Positions 35,089-44,400 of a DNA stretch of 64,000 nt are shown piece by piece. Within the stretch, counting starts at the first letter, position 1. Every line of letters starts with the position of its first letter. A program made the translations under genes and the position numbers. Source of the stretch: CAG-411 sp963643465 (GTDB lineage Bacteria > Bacillota > Clostridia > Lachnospirales > Lachnospiraceae); the NCBI GenBank assembly GCA_963643465.1, contig CAVIJT010000002.1, positions 62,001-126,000 on the forward strand, written 5' to 3'. The notes under the pieces were generated by a model. It made no database searches. It had not been told where the DNA came from and saw only the letters and a list, made by a program, of their open reading frames with translations.

Positions 35089-36126
35089 ATGGCAAAGAAG
35101 CAAAAGAAAACATCTTCTAAAAAAAAGAAAAAACAAAAGAAACATTATGTCTTATATGCAGTTGAAATTTTATTACTTTTAATTTTAGTGCCTGTGGCCT
35201 TTTTGGTTTATAAGTTAAGCCAAATTGAAACGTATCATATGGACCAGAGCGTAATTGAAGAAAATGAGTATTACGATGCAAATATTGATGACTACACAAA
35301 CATTGCACTCTTTGGTGTGGATTCCAGAGCAAATGAGTTGACAAACAACACAAGAACAGATTCTATTATGATTGCCAGCATCAATAATCGCACCAAAGAA
35401 GTACAAATTGTATCTATTTTCCGAGATACCTATGTATATATTGCAGATCATGGATACACCAAACTGAATCACGCCTATGCTTATGGAGGTCCAGAATTGG
35501 CACTTAGTACCATCAATAAAAATTTTGATTTAAATGTAAAGGATTTTGTAACTGTGAATTTTAGTGCATTGTCAAATATTATTGATGCCTTAGGCGGCGT
35601 AGAGATCAATATTACAGAGGACGAACTTGATTATGTCAACGCTTACGCAAAAGACGTAGCAAAAATAAATGGTACTACAGTGAAAAAAATCAAAAAACCA
35701 GGACTTCAAACTTTAAGCGGTGTACAAGCCACTGGATATTGCCGTGTTCGTTACACAAAAGGCGGGGATTTTAGACGTGCCCAGCGACAGCGTACGGTAC
35801 TGGAACAGATTGCAAAGAAGGCAAAAAGTTCTAATCCTATTACACTCTATCATTTAATGGATGAAATGTTACCACAGATTTATACCAGCCTTGATACCAC
35901 CGATATTTTACAACTGGCTTCTGGCGTTTTTTCTTACGACATGAAAGAAACCTTAGGATTTCCATTTGATACGGAAACTCCAACGATTAACGGAGCTTCT
36001 GTCGTTACCGCTGTGACTCTTTCTTCTAATGTTTCGGAACTTCATGAAAAAATGTTTGGAACAACTGGTTACACACCATCCAGCACCGTAGATTATCGCA
36101 GTAATGAAATCGCCGCTTCCTACTAA
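35089..36126 (+). CDS. LytR-CpsA-Psr (LCP) family phosphotransferase
   Basis: Extracellular enzyme that moves glycopolymers from undecaprenyl pyrophosphate to peptidoglycan. 345 residues: a Lys-rich N-terminus (MAKKQKKTSSKKKKK), one TM at about 24-45, then the LCP domain with FGVDSRANE, RTDSIMIASI, IVSIFRDTYV, KLNHAYAYGGPELAL, GGVEINITEDE, and GVQATGYCRVRYTKGGDFRRAQRQR. The Arg and Asp residues of these motifs bind the pyrophosphate. The start at 35089 is set by AGGGGGGGA 5-6 bases upstream. It is cotranscribed with the sugar transferase at 33639. Confidence 0.93.
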   Translation: MAKKQKKTSSKKKKKQKKHYVLYAVEILLLLILVPVAFLVYKLSQIETYHMDQSVIEENEYYDANIDDYTNIALFGVDSRANELTNNTRTDSIMIASINNRTKEVQIVSIFRDTYVYIADHGYTKLNHAYAYGGPELALSTINKNFDLNVKDFVTVNFSALSNIIDALGGVEINITEDELDYVNAYAKDVAKINGTTVKKIKKPGLQTLSGVQATGYCRVRYTKGGDFRRAQRQRTVLEQIAKKAKSSNPITLYHLMDEMLPQIYTSLDTTDILQLASGVFSYDMKETLGFPFDTETPTINGASVVTAVTLSSNVSELHEKMFGTTGYTPSSTVDYRSNEIAASY

Positions 36127-36215
36127 TAATACTTGCTTTTTGCACTATTTTCTGTTACATTTTTATTAGATAACTATACCAGTTATAATGAAGCAAAAGA
36201 AAGGTGAGGAAAACA

Positions 36216-36545
36216 ATGAGCGAAGAAATGAATCCAATTATTGGCGAAGAAGAAGAAAGCATGACTGTCACATTAACTTATGATGATGGTACAGAAGAAG
36301 AATGTATTGTTATGGACATTTTCACTGTAGAAGAATTAGGTGAGCAGGAATACATCGCATTACTTTCTATTCCAGAAGGTATTGAGGAATCAGAAGAAGA
36401 GGAAATCGAAAGCGAAGTTATGATTTATCGTTATCAGGAGTTAGAAGGCGATGATATCAGCTTAGATGCTATCGAAGATGAAAATGAGATTCAAATCGTT
36501 CAAGCTGCTTTTGAAGCATTGCTTGAAGAGGAAGAGGAAGAATAA
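36216..36545 (+). CDS. DUF1292 family acidic protein
   Basis: 109-residue very acidic protein of unknown function, found widely in Firmicutes. Seen: MTVTLTYDDGTEEECIVMDIF, EYIALLSI, MIYRY and a C-terminal EEEEEE run, all typical of DUF1292. ATG 36216 is chosen because AGGTGAGG precedes it; a GTG 12 bases upstream overlaps this site. A weak promoter with a good TATAAT at about 36183-36188 lies before it. It is followed by a strong terminator. Confidence 0.85.
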   Translation: MSEEMNPIIGEEEESMTVTLTYDDGTEEECIVMDIFTVEELGEQEYIALLSIPEGIEESEEEEIESEVMIYRYQELEGDDISLDAIEDENEIQIVQAAFEALLEEEEEE

Positions 36546-36552
36546 AGCCTTT

Positions 36553-36587
36553 AAAAAAAGAGTTTCGTAATTGAAACTCTTTTTTTG
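36553..36587 (+). terminator. terminator of the DUF1292 gene
   Basis: AAAAAGAGTTTC/GAAACTCTTTTT with a 6-base loop and a following T-run; A/T ends make it work on both strands. Confidence 0.9.
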
Positions 36588-36595
36588 TTGGAAAA

Positions 36596-36641
36596 GCCCG
36601 GCAGGTACAATCATGCTTGCATGAAATTGTATTTGCCGGGC
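36596..36641. repeat. GC-rich palindromic extragenic element
   Basis: GCCCGGCA, TACAAT and CATGC on the left pair with GCATG, ATTGTA and TGCCGGGC on the right, a 46-base hairpin with small bulges. No T-run follows. The right arm recurs at 38725-38742 (ATTGTACTTGCCGGGC), so copies flank the helicase gene. Its sequence is much richer in G+C than the surroundings; it is probably a REP-like repeat. Confidence 0.55.
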
Positions 36642-36723
36642 GTAAGAACATGGAGCATATAGTGTGGAATGTTCGCAAGCGAAGCGAGTAGGAGTAGCCT
36701 CTCGATTTGCTAAACATGATATA

Positions 36724-38586
36724 CTATCCTTTTTGTTCTTCCAGCAATTCTGCCACAAAGCGAGACATAGTAAGTTCCTTATTCCAACGATTTCTGGCAA
36801 AATATATATACAATTCCTTCTTAGCTCTTGTCATTGCCACATAAAACATACGCCGTTCTTCTTCCACGTCTGCCTCTAATACGGCTTTGGGATGAGGAAT
36901 AATTCCCTCATTGACATCTACAATAAACACAACCTCATATTCTAATCCCTTGGAACCATGCATTGTCACAAAAGAAACGGCATCCTCTTCCCTGTCTTCT
37001 TTTCCTTTTTGTTGTTTTTCCAGTTGCTTTTCGTATTGTTTCATATGCAAAAACCACTCTTCATAAGTACGAAAAGGTTTTGCCATGTCCATCAATTCAT
37101 CCAGTATTTCATACAATTCTTCTACTTTCATTCGACGGTATTCCGCATACTGGGCCAAGTATTCCTCATATCCAATTCCCTTTCGAATAAAATTTATAGC
37201 AGCATAAGGAGACATTTTTTTCAACATTGTCAAATCATACTCCCATTTCTCCAAACGCTTCTGCATCCATGGCTTTTCTTCAAAAAAAGAATACAATCGT
37301 GAAAAGGAAATTTCCGGTGTATCAAAAATCTGACGACTTATATACCGATTGGGTCGATTTGCCACCTGCAAAAATAGACTACGCTCCCTCTGCCCCAATG
37401 CCAGCTTTATATAAGCTATGATATTTCGTGCAATCCAATGGTGGTAAATATTAGGAACCTGCTCTTTTATATAAATGGGAATATTATACTCCAAAAATGT
37501 TCCAATCAAGGAACGTGGCTGTGTGTTTGTTCGAAACAGCACTGCCATATTCCTATACGGCATTCCATTTTTATGATATTGTTCCACAATCTCGATTACT
37601 TTTTGATTTTCATGTTTCACGTCCGGAAATTCTCGAATTTCCACTTCTTTTCCTCTCTCATTATTGGTTCGGATTTGTTTTGGAAATCGTTTTTTATTAT
37701 GCTTTATTACCACAGATGCAGTTTCTACAATACATTCTGTAGAGCGATAATTCACGTCTAAAAGGACTTTTTCTGCGTCAGGATATATTTCTTCAAATTG
37801 AAGCATAATTTCCGGTTTTGCCCCTCTAAACCCATATATAGACTGGTCATCATCTCCCACAATAAATAAATTGTTACGAGGACTTGCCAACATCTGTATC
37901 ATATCATACTGCACTTTGTTAATATCCTGAAACTCATCAATTAGAATATACTGAAATTGTTGCTGCCACTGTTCTAATATATCCGGACGTTTGCTTAATA
38001 ACTCATAGCAAAGCACCATCATATCATCGAAATCAATTCTTCTTTTTTGTTCCATAATACGCTGATAATTGTTATATATGTTTTCAAAAATATCCTTGGC
38101 ACAATTCATAGGATAATAATGTTCCAATGACATTCGCTCTCCCTTTACAAGACTGATTTCACTTTCTATATCTTCTATAAAGGAATTCACATCTTCTATA
38201 TCCAAATTCAACTGCTCTATAATGTTTTGCAATATTTTCTTTTTCTCATCTTCTCGAATAATGTTTGAGGAATCATAGCGATACGCATGTTTTAAGATTG
38301 TAAAGAAAATGGCATGAAACGTACCAAAATGAACCGGCACATATTTTCCATCCATCAATTTTTCAAATCGCTCCTTCATCTCTCTGGCAGCCGCCTTAGT
38401 AAAGGTAATTACCAAAATATTACTAGGAGAAATCTGATACTTGTCAATTAATGTTTTTATCCTATGGGTTATTACTAAAGTTTTCCCAGAACCAGGCCCT
38501 GCAAGTACCATCATAGGCCCATTTTTATGATTCACAGCCTTTTGCTGTGCCTTATTAAATGACGGTTTGCTATTTTTCTTCGTCAT
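36724..38586 (-). CDS. UvrD/PcrA-like superfamily 1 DNA helicase (short form)
   Basis: 3'-5' DNA helicase/translocase, 620 residues. Seen: Q-motif FNKAQQKAV, Walker A AGPGSGKT, motif Ia TFTKAAAREM, motif II LIDEFQDINK, motif III GDDDQSIYGFRGA, motif IV VLFRTN, motif V TMHGSKGLEYEVVFI, motif VI MFYVAMTRAK. It is shorter than PcrA (about 740) and lacks its C-terminal part, so it is an accessory UvrD-like helicase rather than clearly PcrA. It stands alone with its own promoter (38649-38678). Confidence 0.92.
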   Translation of the reverse strand: MTKKNSKPSFNKAQQKAVNHKNGPMMVLAGPGSGKTLVITHRIKTLIDKYQISPSNILVITFTKAAAREMKERFEKLMDGKYVPVHFGTFHAIFFTILKHAYRYDSSNIIREDEKKKILQNIIEQLNLDIEDVNSFIEDIESEISLVKGERMSLEHYYPMNCAKDIFENIYNNYQRIMEQKRRIDFDDMMVLCYELLSKRPDILEQWQQQFQYILIDEFQDINKVQYDMIQMLASPRNNLFIVGDDDQSIYGFRGAKPEIMLQFEEIYPDAEKVLLDVNYRSTECIVETASVVIKHNKKRFPKQIRTNNERGKEVEIREFPDVKHENQKVIEIVEQYHKNGMPYRNMAVLFRTNTQPRSLIGTFLEYNIPIYIKEQVPNIYHHWIARNIIAYIKLALGQRERSLFLQVANRPNRYISRQIFDTPEISFSRLYSFFEEKPWMQKRLEKWEYDLTMLKKMSPYAAINFIRKGIGYEEYLAQYAEYRRMKVEELYEILDELMDMAKPFRTYEEWFLHMKQYEKQLEKQQKGKEDREEDAVSFVTMHGSKGLEYEVVFIVDVNEGIIPHPKAVLEADVEEERRMFYVAMTRAKKELYIYFARNRWNKELTMSRFVAELLEEQKG

Positions 38587-38648
38587 AGTCTTTTTACCTT
38601 CAGTCTCTCACTCGTTTTGTTTTGCTTTGATAGAAAATAGTTCTACCA

Positions 38649-38678
38649 AGTATAGAAAAACATTCTACATGAGTACAA
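38649..38678 (-). promoter_or_regulatory. promoter of the UvrD-like helicase gene
   Basis: Minus strand TTGTAC, 18-base spacer, TATACT. Confidence 0.6.
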
Positions 38679-38724
38679 CTATAACACGAACCTATTCCCT
38701 TTGTAAAGAAAAAGAGGTCACTGT

Positions 38725-38742
38725 CAATTGTACTTGCCGGGC
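38725..38742. repeat. partial copy of the GC-rich palindromic element
   Basis: CAATTGTACTTGCCGGGC matches the right arm of the palindrome at 36596-36641 at 15 of the last 16 bases; no left arm is present here. Confidence 0.45.
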
Positions 38743-38749
38743 TTTTGCA

Positions 38750-38783
38750 ACAAAATGGGAAACCATCAAACAGACGATTTCCC
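38750..38783 (-). terminator. terminator of gltX
   Basis: On the minus strand GGGAAATCGTC pairs with GATGGTTTCCC (two wobbles) around TGTTT, followed by ATTTTG. Confidence 0.65.
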
Positions 38784-38792
38784 TTCTATTTT

Positions 38793-40250
38793 TTAGGATA
38801 ATAGCTCAATTGCTGCGCGAATTCTTGTTAATGTTTCTTCTTTTCCAAGAAGCTCCATAAGTTCTGTCGCTCCACCAGGTGTCATTTGCTTACCAGAAAC
38901 TGCTGTACGAATTGGCCACATAATAAAACCAGTTTTATATTCATACTCTTTTCCAAAAGCAGTCAATGTCTCAAACAACGCATCGTTTGAATAATCTTCC
39001 TGTGCTTCTAATACAGGCAATACTTCCTTTAATAAAGCAAGGGAATTTTCCGGATTTGTCTTCATCTTTTTATGGTTGTACATATCCACGCTATACTCTG
39101 GCATCTCCTGTAAAAAGTCAATATGTCCTGCAATATCAGGAAATACTTCAATACGAGTTTTTACCATCTCTGCAATACGTCTAAAGTCCATATCTTTCTT
39201 AATGACATCCTGAATGTAAGGCAATGCCATCTCGTAGAACTTCTCAAAATCCATTGCTTTCATGTATTCACCATTCATCCATCTGAGTTTTACCATGTCA
39301 AACACTGCAGGCGCCTTGTTAATACGACGATAATCAAACGCTTTTACCAATTCATCCAGTGAAAAGATTTCACAATCATTTTCCGGACTCCAACCAAGAA
39401 GTGCTACAAAATTCACAATGGCTTCGCGAAGGAAACCTTGATCCAGCAAATCTTCAAAAGAAGAATGACCACAACGTTTACTGAGCTTTTTGTGTGTCTC
39501 ATCTGTAATCAACGGACAGTGAATATACTCTGGCACTTCCCATCCAAATGCCTGATACAAACGATTGTATTTTGGTGAGGACGATAAATACTCATTTCCT
39601 CGAACTACATGTGTAATCCCCATCAAATGATCATCCACTACATTTGCAAAATTGTAAGTTGGATATCCATCGGATTTAATTAAAATCATATCATCTAATT
39701 CGGAATTATCCACAGAAATGTCTCCATAGATAATATCATGGAATGTAGTTGTTCCTTCTGTTGGGTTATTCTGGCGTATTACATAAGGAAGTCCCTTTGC
39801 CAAGTTTTCCTCTACTTCTTCTGGAGATAACTGCAAGCAATGCTTATCGTACTGCATAATCTCTTTGTCATCTCCGTCTCCTACTTTATTAGAAAGACTT
39901 GCTAAACGCTCCTTTGTACAGAAACAATAATAAGCTTCACCTTTTTCCACTAATTGCTTTGCATATTCTAAATAAATCCCTTTTTCCTGTCTCTCGCTCT
40001 GTACATAAGGACCACATCCACCATCCTTGTCCGGACCCTCATCATGAATCAATCCGGTTTCCTGTAACGTATGGTAAATGATATCAACCGCACCTTCTAC
40101 ATAACGCTCTTGATCGGTATCTTCAATTCTCAAAAGAAAATCTCCGCCTTCATGTTTGGCTACCAAATATGCGTACAATGCAGTTCTTAAATTTCCAACG
40201 TGCATTCTACCTGTTGGGCTAGGTGCAAATCTAGTTCTAACTTTTCCCAT
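38793..40250 (-). CDS. gltX: glutamyl-tRNA synthetase
   Basis: Class I synthetase that charges tRNA-Glu; 485 residues. Seen: HIGH-type motif FAPSPTGRMHVGNLRTALY, LRIEDTDQERY, zinc-region-like CFCTKERL, DDHLMGITHVVRGNEYL, and the KMSKS-type motif HKKLSKRCG, then the helical anticodon-binding domain. The start at 40250 is chosen because GGAGG lies 5 bases upstream; the upstream in-frame extension is not GluRS-like. It lies just downstream of the nested palindrome at 40288-40446. Confidence 0.96.
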   Translation of the reverse strand: MGKVRTRFAPSPTGRMHVGNLRTALYAYLVAKHEGGDFLLRIEDTDQERYVEGAVDIIYHTLQETGLIHDEGPDKDGGCGPYVQSERQEKGIYLEYAKQLVEKGEAYYCFCTKERLASLSNKVGDGDDKEIMQYDKHCLQLSPEEVEENLAKGLPYVIRQNNPTEGTTTFHDIIYGDISVDNSELDDMILIKSDGYPTYNFANVVDDHLMGITHVVRGNEYLSSSPKYNRLYQAFGWEVPEYIHCPLITDETHKKLSKRCGHSSFEDLLDQGFLREAIVNFVALLGWSPENDCEIFSLDELVKAFDYRRINKAPAVFDMVKLRWMNGEYMKAMDFEKFYEMALPYIQDVIKKDMDFRRIAEMVKTRIEVFPDIAGHIDFLQEMPEYSVDMYNHKKMKTNPENSLALLKEVLPVLEAQEDYSNDALFETLTAFGKEYEYKTGFIMWPIRTAVSGKQMTPGGATELMELLGKEETLTRIRAAIELLS

Positions 40251-40287
40251 GATATCCTCCATTCTGCCTGTGGGCAACTATACTATT

Positions 40288-40446
40288 TGTAACTATTCAC
40301 CGACTCCAGTTCCGTGCTACACACTAAGACTACTCATATATGGGGAGCAACTCTATTCGAGTACCTCTATAATGGAACAATCAGCTACTTATATGCCAGC
40401 ATAACGTATCTAATTGTTCCATTATAGAGGTTTCTGAATAGTTACA
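40288..40446. repeat. 159-bp nested palindromic element with 12-bp terminal inverted repeats
   Basis: Perfect terminal inverted repeats TGTAACTATTCA (40288-40299) and TGAATAGTTACA (40435-40446). Inside, perfect 18-base arms CCTCTATAATGGAACAAT (40364-40381) and its complement at 40413-40430. No ORF lies inside. The form suggests a MITE-like or structured extragenic repeat that now makes up most of the gap upstream of gltX. No clear target duplication is seen (ATT on the left, TTA on the right). Confidence 0.6.
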
Positions 40447-40477
40447 TTATTTTTTATAAACTGTCTACTTAATAAAG

Positions 40478-40506
40478 ATAAGGTGGTGCATGCCACACCA
40501 CCTTAT
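40478..40506 (-). terminator. terminator of the cytidylate-kinase-like gene
   Basis: Arms ATAAGGTGGTG and CACCACCTTAT, then a short T-rich tail on the minus strand. Confidence 0.75.
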
Positions 40507-40571
40507 ACTATATAACAAAAAATCTAAATTTTCAACCATTGCCTTCTTTGGAATCACTCTTATGCTATTTG

Positions 40572-41180
40572 CTATTTTCCTATATAAGTAATTAAAGTTT
40601 CCACTGCATGATCGATGCCACCAAAATCACTTCTTATAGAAAGATGATAGTTATTTACATTCCCCCACTTCTTTCCTGTGTGGAAATTGTAATAGTTGCA
40701 TCGTCTCTTATCAAACTTTATAATGTTCTCCTCTGCTTTTGCTTTTGGAAGTTCATATACTTCTATTGCTCGTTTTACTCGTGCAGAAATATCTGCCGCC
40801 ACAAATACATTGATAACATTTGGCATATCTTTTAATACATAATCTGCACACCGTCCCACAATCACACATGGACCCTCCTGCGCAAAACGTCTAGTTACTT
40901 TTGTCTCTGCTAAAAACAAACGATCATCCACAGACATGGTGCTAAATCCCATATCAATATTTCCGTATGCACTCATTCCCATAGCGAGAGAATACAAGAA
41001 ACTATTGGTTGCCTTTTCTTCTGCCTTTTCAAATGCTACCTCTGCAAACCCACTTTCTTTGGCTGCATGAGCGATAATCTCATTATCATAAAAGGGTATT
41101 CCATAATGCTCTGCCAACTTTTGGCCGATCTCTCTTCCACCACTTCCATACTGTCTACTTATTGTAATTACCTTATTCAT
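40572..41180 (-). CDS. cytidylate kinase-like family protein
   Basis: 202-residue P-loop kinase of the cytidylate kinase-like (Cytidylate_kin2) family; the true substrate is not known. Seen: MNKVITISRQYGSGGREIGQKLAEHYGIP with the P-loop variant RQYGSGGREIG, YDNEIIAHAAKESG, CVIVGRCADYVL, and the LID-like RVKRAIEVYEL. The start at 41180 is chosen for AAAGGAGGG 6 bases upstream. No rpsA or ispH is nearby, which argues against housekeeping cmk. Confidence 0.88.
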   Translation of the reverse strand: MNKVITISRQYGSGGREIGQKLAEHYGIPFYDNEIIAHAAKESGFAEVAFEKAEEKATNSFLYSLAMGMSAYGNIDMGFSTMSVDDRLFLAETKVTRRFAQEGPCVIVGRCADYVLKDMPNVINVFVAADISARVKRAIEVYELPKAKAEENIIKFDKRRCNYYNFHTGKKWGNVNNYHLSIRSDFGGIDHAVETLITYIGK

Positions 41181-41322
41181 AACAAGCCCTCCTTTCAAGC
41201 CATCGCTTAACCCCTTACTTAACAAGCAACACTTTTATATCCATATTATAACACAGAAACATCTGTTTTTCATACATTTTTTGTAACAATCATAGGAACA
41301 CGCTTTTGTGAACTTATAAAAG

Positions 41323-41370
41323 CAAAGAGTTGCTGCATAACAGAATTCCTCTATTATACGCAACTCTTTG
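41323..41370 (-). terminator. terminator of amylase A
   Basis: Arms CAAAGAGTTGC and GCAACTCTTTG with an inner ATAA/TTAT pairing, and CTTTTAT following on the minus strand. Confidence 0.75.
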
Positions 41371-41420
41371 TATTACATCACGTTTATCTTTGACTTCTCA
41401 TAAATTTGTGATGGTATTTC

Positions 41421-44400
41421 TTATTTTACTACAACAACCTTACTCTTCTTCTTTACATTTCCTGCACTATCTTTGATATATACAGTAAACTTGTAAGTTC
41501 CTTTCTTCTTAAGGGAAACTTTTTTGCTCTTAGTAGAAGAATATGCTTTTATTACTTTTGTCTTTCCTTTATAAGTATAAGTAAATTTGTACTTATAACT
41601 TCCTGTACCACCAGATGCTGTAGTAGAAAGTTTGTATTGAAGTTGTTTTATCTTCTTTACAATCAATTTCTTTACTACTAACGTTGGTGCTTTCTTAACC
41701 TTGAAACTAATCTCGGCATTTGTTACTTTGTCACTATTGCCAGTATCTTTTGCATATACAATAACTTTATAACTTCCTGTCTTTTTTGGTGTCCATGTGT
41801 AAGTAGCTTTTTTGCTGTATGCTCTTATAATTTGAAGCGCTCCTGTAGAGTCCTCAACTGCAAACTGATACTTGTATGTTCCACTTCCACCTACTGCAGC
41901 AGCCGTTAATTTTACCTTGCAACCTTTATACTGCGTAGTCTTTGGACTTGCAGATAAAGATACCTGATATGGATCTGGCGTTGTAATTGCCGATGGGGTT
42001 GCTGTTACGGCAGATTGTGTTACTACACTATTATCTGGTGCATCTGTTGGTTTTACTGTTGGTGTCACTGTTGGCTTCACTGTTGGTGTCGCCGTTGGCT
42101 TTACTGTTGGTTTTACCGTTGGCTCTACTGTTGGAGTTGCTGTTACCACATCTGTAGCTGCTGGTAGCGTCGCTGTTGGTTTTACTGTTGGCTCTGCCGT
42201 TGGGGTTGCTGTTGCAGGTGTTACTGTTGCAATCGGTCCATCTACAGGATCATACAATAATTCAATAGTCTCTCCCTCAGTAGTATATTTACCTGTTGTC
42301 TCACTCTTTGTATCTTCTGCACGTTTGTAACCAACAATTGTACTGAGTGTCTCTGGTGCATAGATTGTATAACTATCACCTTCTGCACCTACACGAGTAA
42401 TTTCTTTTAATACTGCTCCTGTTGCATCCACATATTTAACAGTTACTGTACATTCTTCTCCTGTTGCTTCTGCTGGTACTTCTGTCACATTGCCTGACAA
42501 ATCTACTTCACAATTTCCATTTAAAGTAACTGTATCAACTACTTTATTTTCTCCACCATCGCAAATGATAGCCTGTACTTTTCCAGTAACTTTATCACAG
42601 GAATATACATAGTAGTCTCCTTCTACAGTCATAGAATCTCCTGGCCATGCAGATGTTGTATATTGTTTTGTAGCATCATCCCACAACCAAATAGTAGGCA
42701 CATTTTTAAATAATGATTTTTTGGCTCTTACCTTGAAGCCTGTAGCTTCTGCCCCTATCACAGGTGCTTTACTTCTTTGATATGTAAATTCCTTAGAAAC
42801 ACTCTGCTCATCAATAGTAGAAGTTCCATTTACTGTAATCTTTGTAGTCTCTTCGTATGCAGTATCTGCTCCAATTGTAATCTCTGCGCTATCGGTAAAA
42901 GCTACTGCCTCGCAGTCATTGATTGTGTATGTAGCATTGGTTACATTTTGTAATGCAACTTTTACTGTAATTGTATCATCACTATATGTACCATCTTTTA
43001 TAGTTCCAGAAGTTACACTTGCAGAAACTTTTGCCTTAGGTGTACTCTCTGTTGGCTCACCAAGTAAAATAACACCGTTGCTATCACATGTAGCAGAAAC
43101 TTTTCCACCACTTACTGTATATTCTTCTCCTGAATGAGAATCTACTAATGTAGTTCCATCTGTAAATACAGAACTTACATCTACATCATAAGTTCCTGCA
43201 CTTCCTGGAAGACAAACTACTACTTTATCCTCGTAATCCGTCTTTGTTTCAGAACCTACTGTAGCTTTCCCCTTATAAGTACGGCTAAAGGTATATGGAC
43301 TGTCCGAAATCTTCTTATGCTGACCTGCTCCGACTGCAATATGATTCTTTCTAAAACGTCCTACTTTCTGCCAATTTGCAAGACATCCCGCATCATTCCA
43401 TGTCATTTGAGAACGGGATGGCTGGTCACCACTACCGCCTCCTGCCTGTCTGGATGTCTCATCTCCATAGTAAGTCTGTACACCACCTGGACAAAGCAAC
43501 AATGCAGTTCCTACACTGGCTCCTCTTGCTCCAATTCCCTTATCATGTGAAGAAACATAACTCAATGCGTTTTTACCACTTCCACTGTTACAATAAGAAG
43601 CGTATTCTGAATATACAGATTCTAATGCACTTCCTTTTAAACTCGCTTTTGATTGGAAGCCAAAGTTAATTAAAGAATCAAATGCCTGGGAATAATCAGT
43701 ACCGCTGTAATCCATAGACAATCCTTGGTCATACACCTCACCAGTCATCCAGAAATCATCTGTCCACTGTGCGCCAGGCTTATCTGGGTTATTACTTCTC
43801 CATTCTTTTAATGCTTTATTACACTGTGTATTCAAATCTTTCCAACAATCAAAATTTACATGTTTAGCCGTATCACAACGGAAACCGTCCACACCATACT
43901 CACGCACCCAATTTGATAACCAGGCAACTAAATACTGTTTTACAGATGCTGAACCTATTTGTCCATATCCACATGCACTTAACATGGCATTGGTCTCTGC
44001 TGTCTTTTCCTTTAACTGTCCTTCCTTTTCCCACTTTCTCGATATAACATCTGGAAGACTCTTTCCAGAACTATCTTCTGTCTTAAAGTCAGGAAGTCCG
44101 CCACTACAACCGGTATCCTCTGGTTCATTTTCCGGTGCAGTATATCCACTTCCATATCTTCCAGCTACCATTCGCTGCCATGAAGTAGTAAACCAACTAT
44201 TATTCCATTCATCTGTATAATTCAATGCTCCATGTTCAGAACTCTTTACTGCATAGTCCCACTCCCAAGTGTAACTAGACTCACTCTCACCAAAATAGGA
44301 TTGCTGCCACTTTGAACTAAGCAAACTACTATTTGCTCCATAATATTCTGCAATAGTATACGCATCCGGGTAACCACTATGATTCATTACTACGTCAAAT

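Noticed and set aside
40251..40571. T-box leader upstream of gltX
   Set aside because: No AGGGTGGNACCGCG-type antiterminator sequence is present; the structure is a nested palindrome instead.
42000..42240. Possible tandem DNA repeat in amylase A
   Set aside because: It is the coding sequence of the P/T-rich linker; unit length and sequence vary with the protein repeat.
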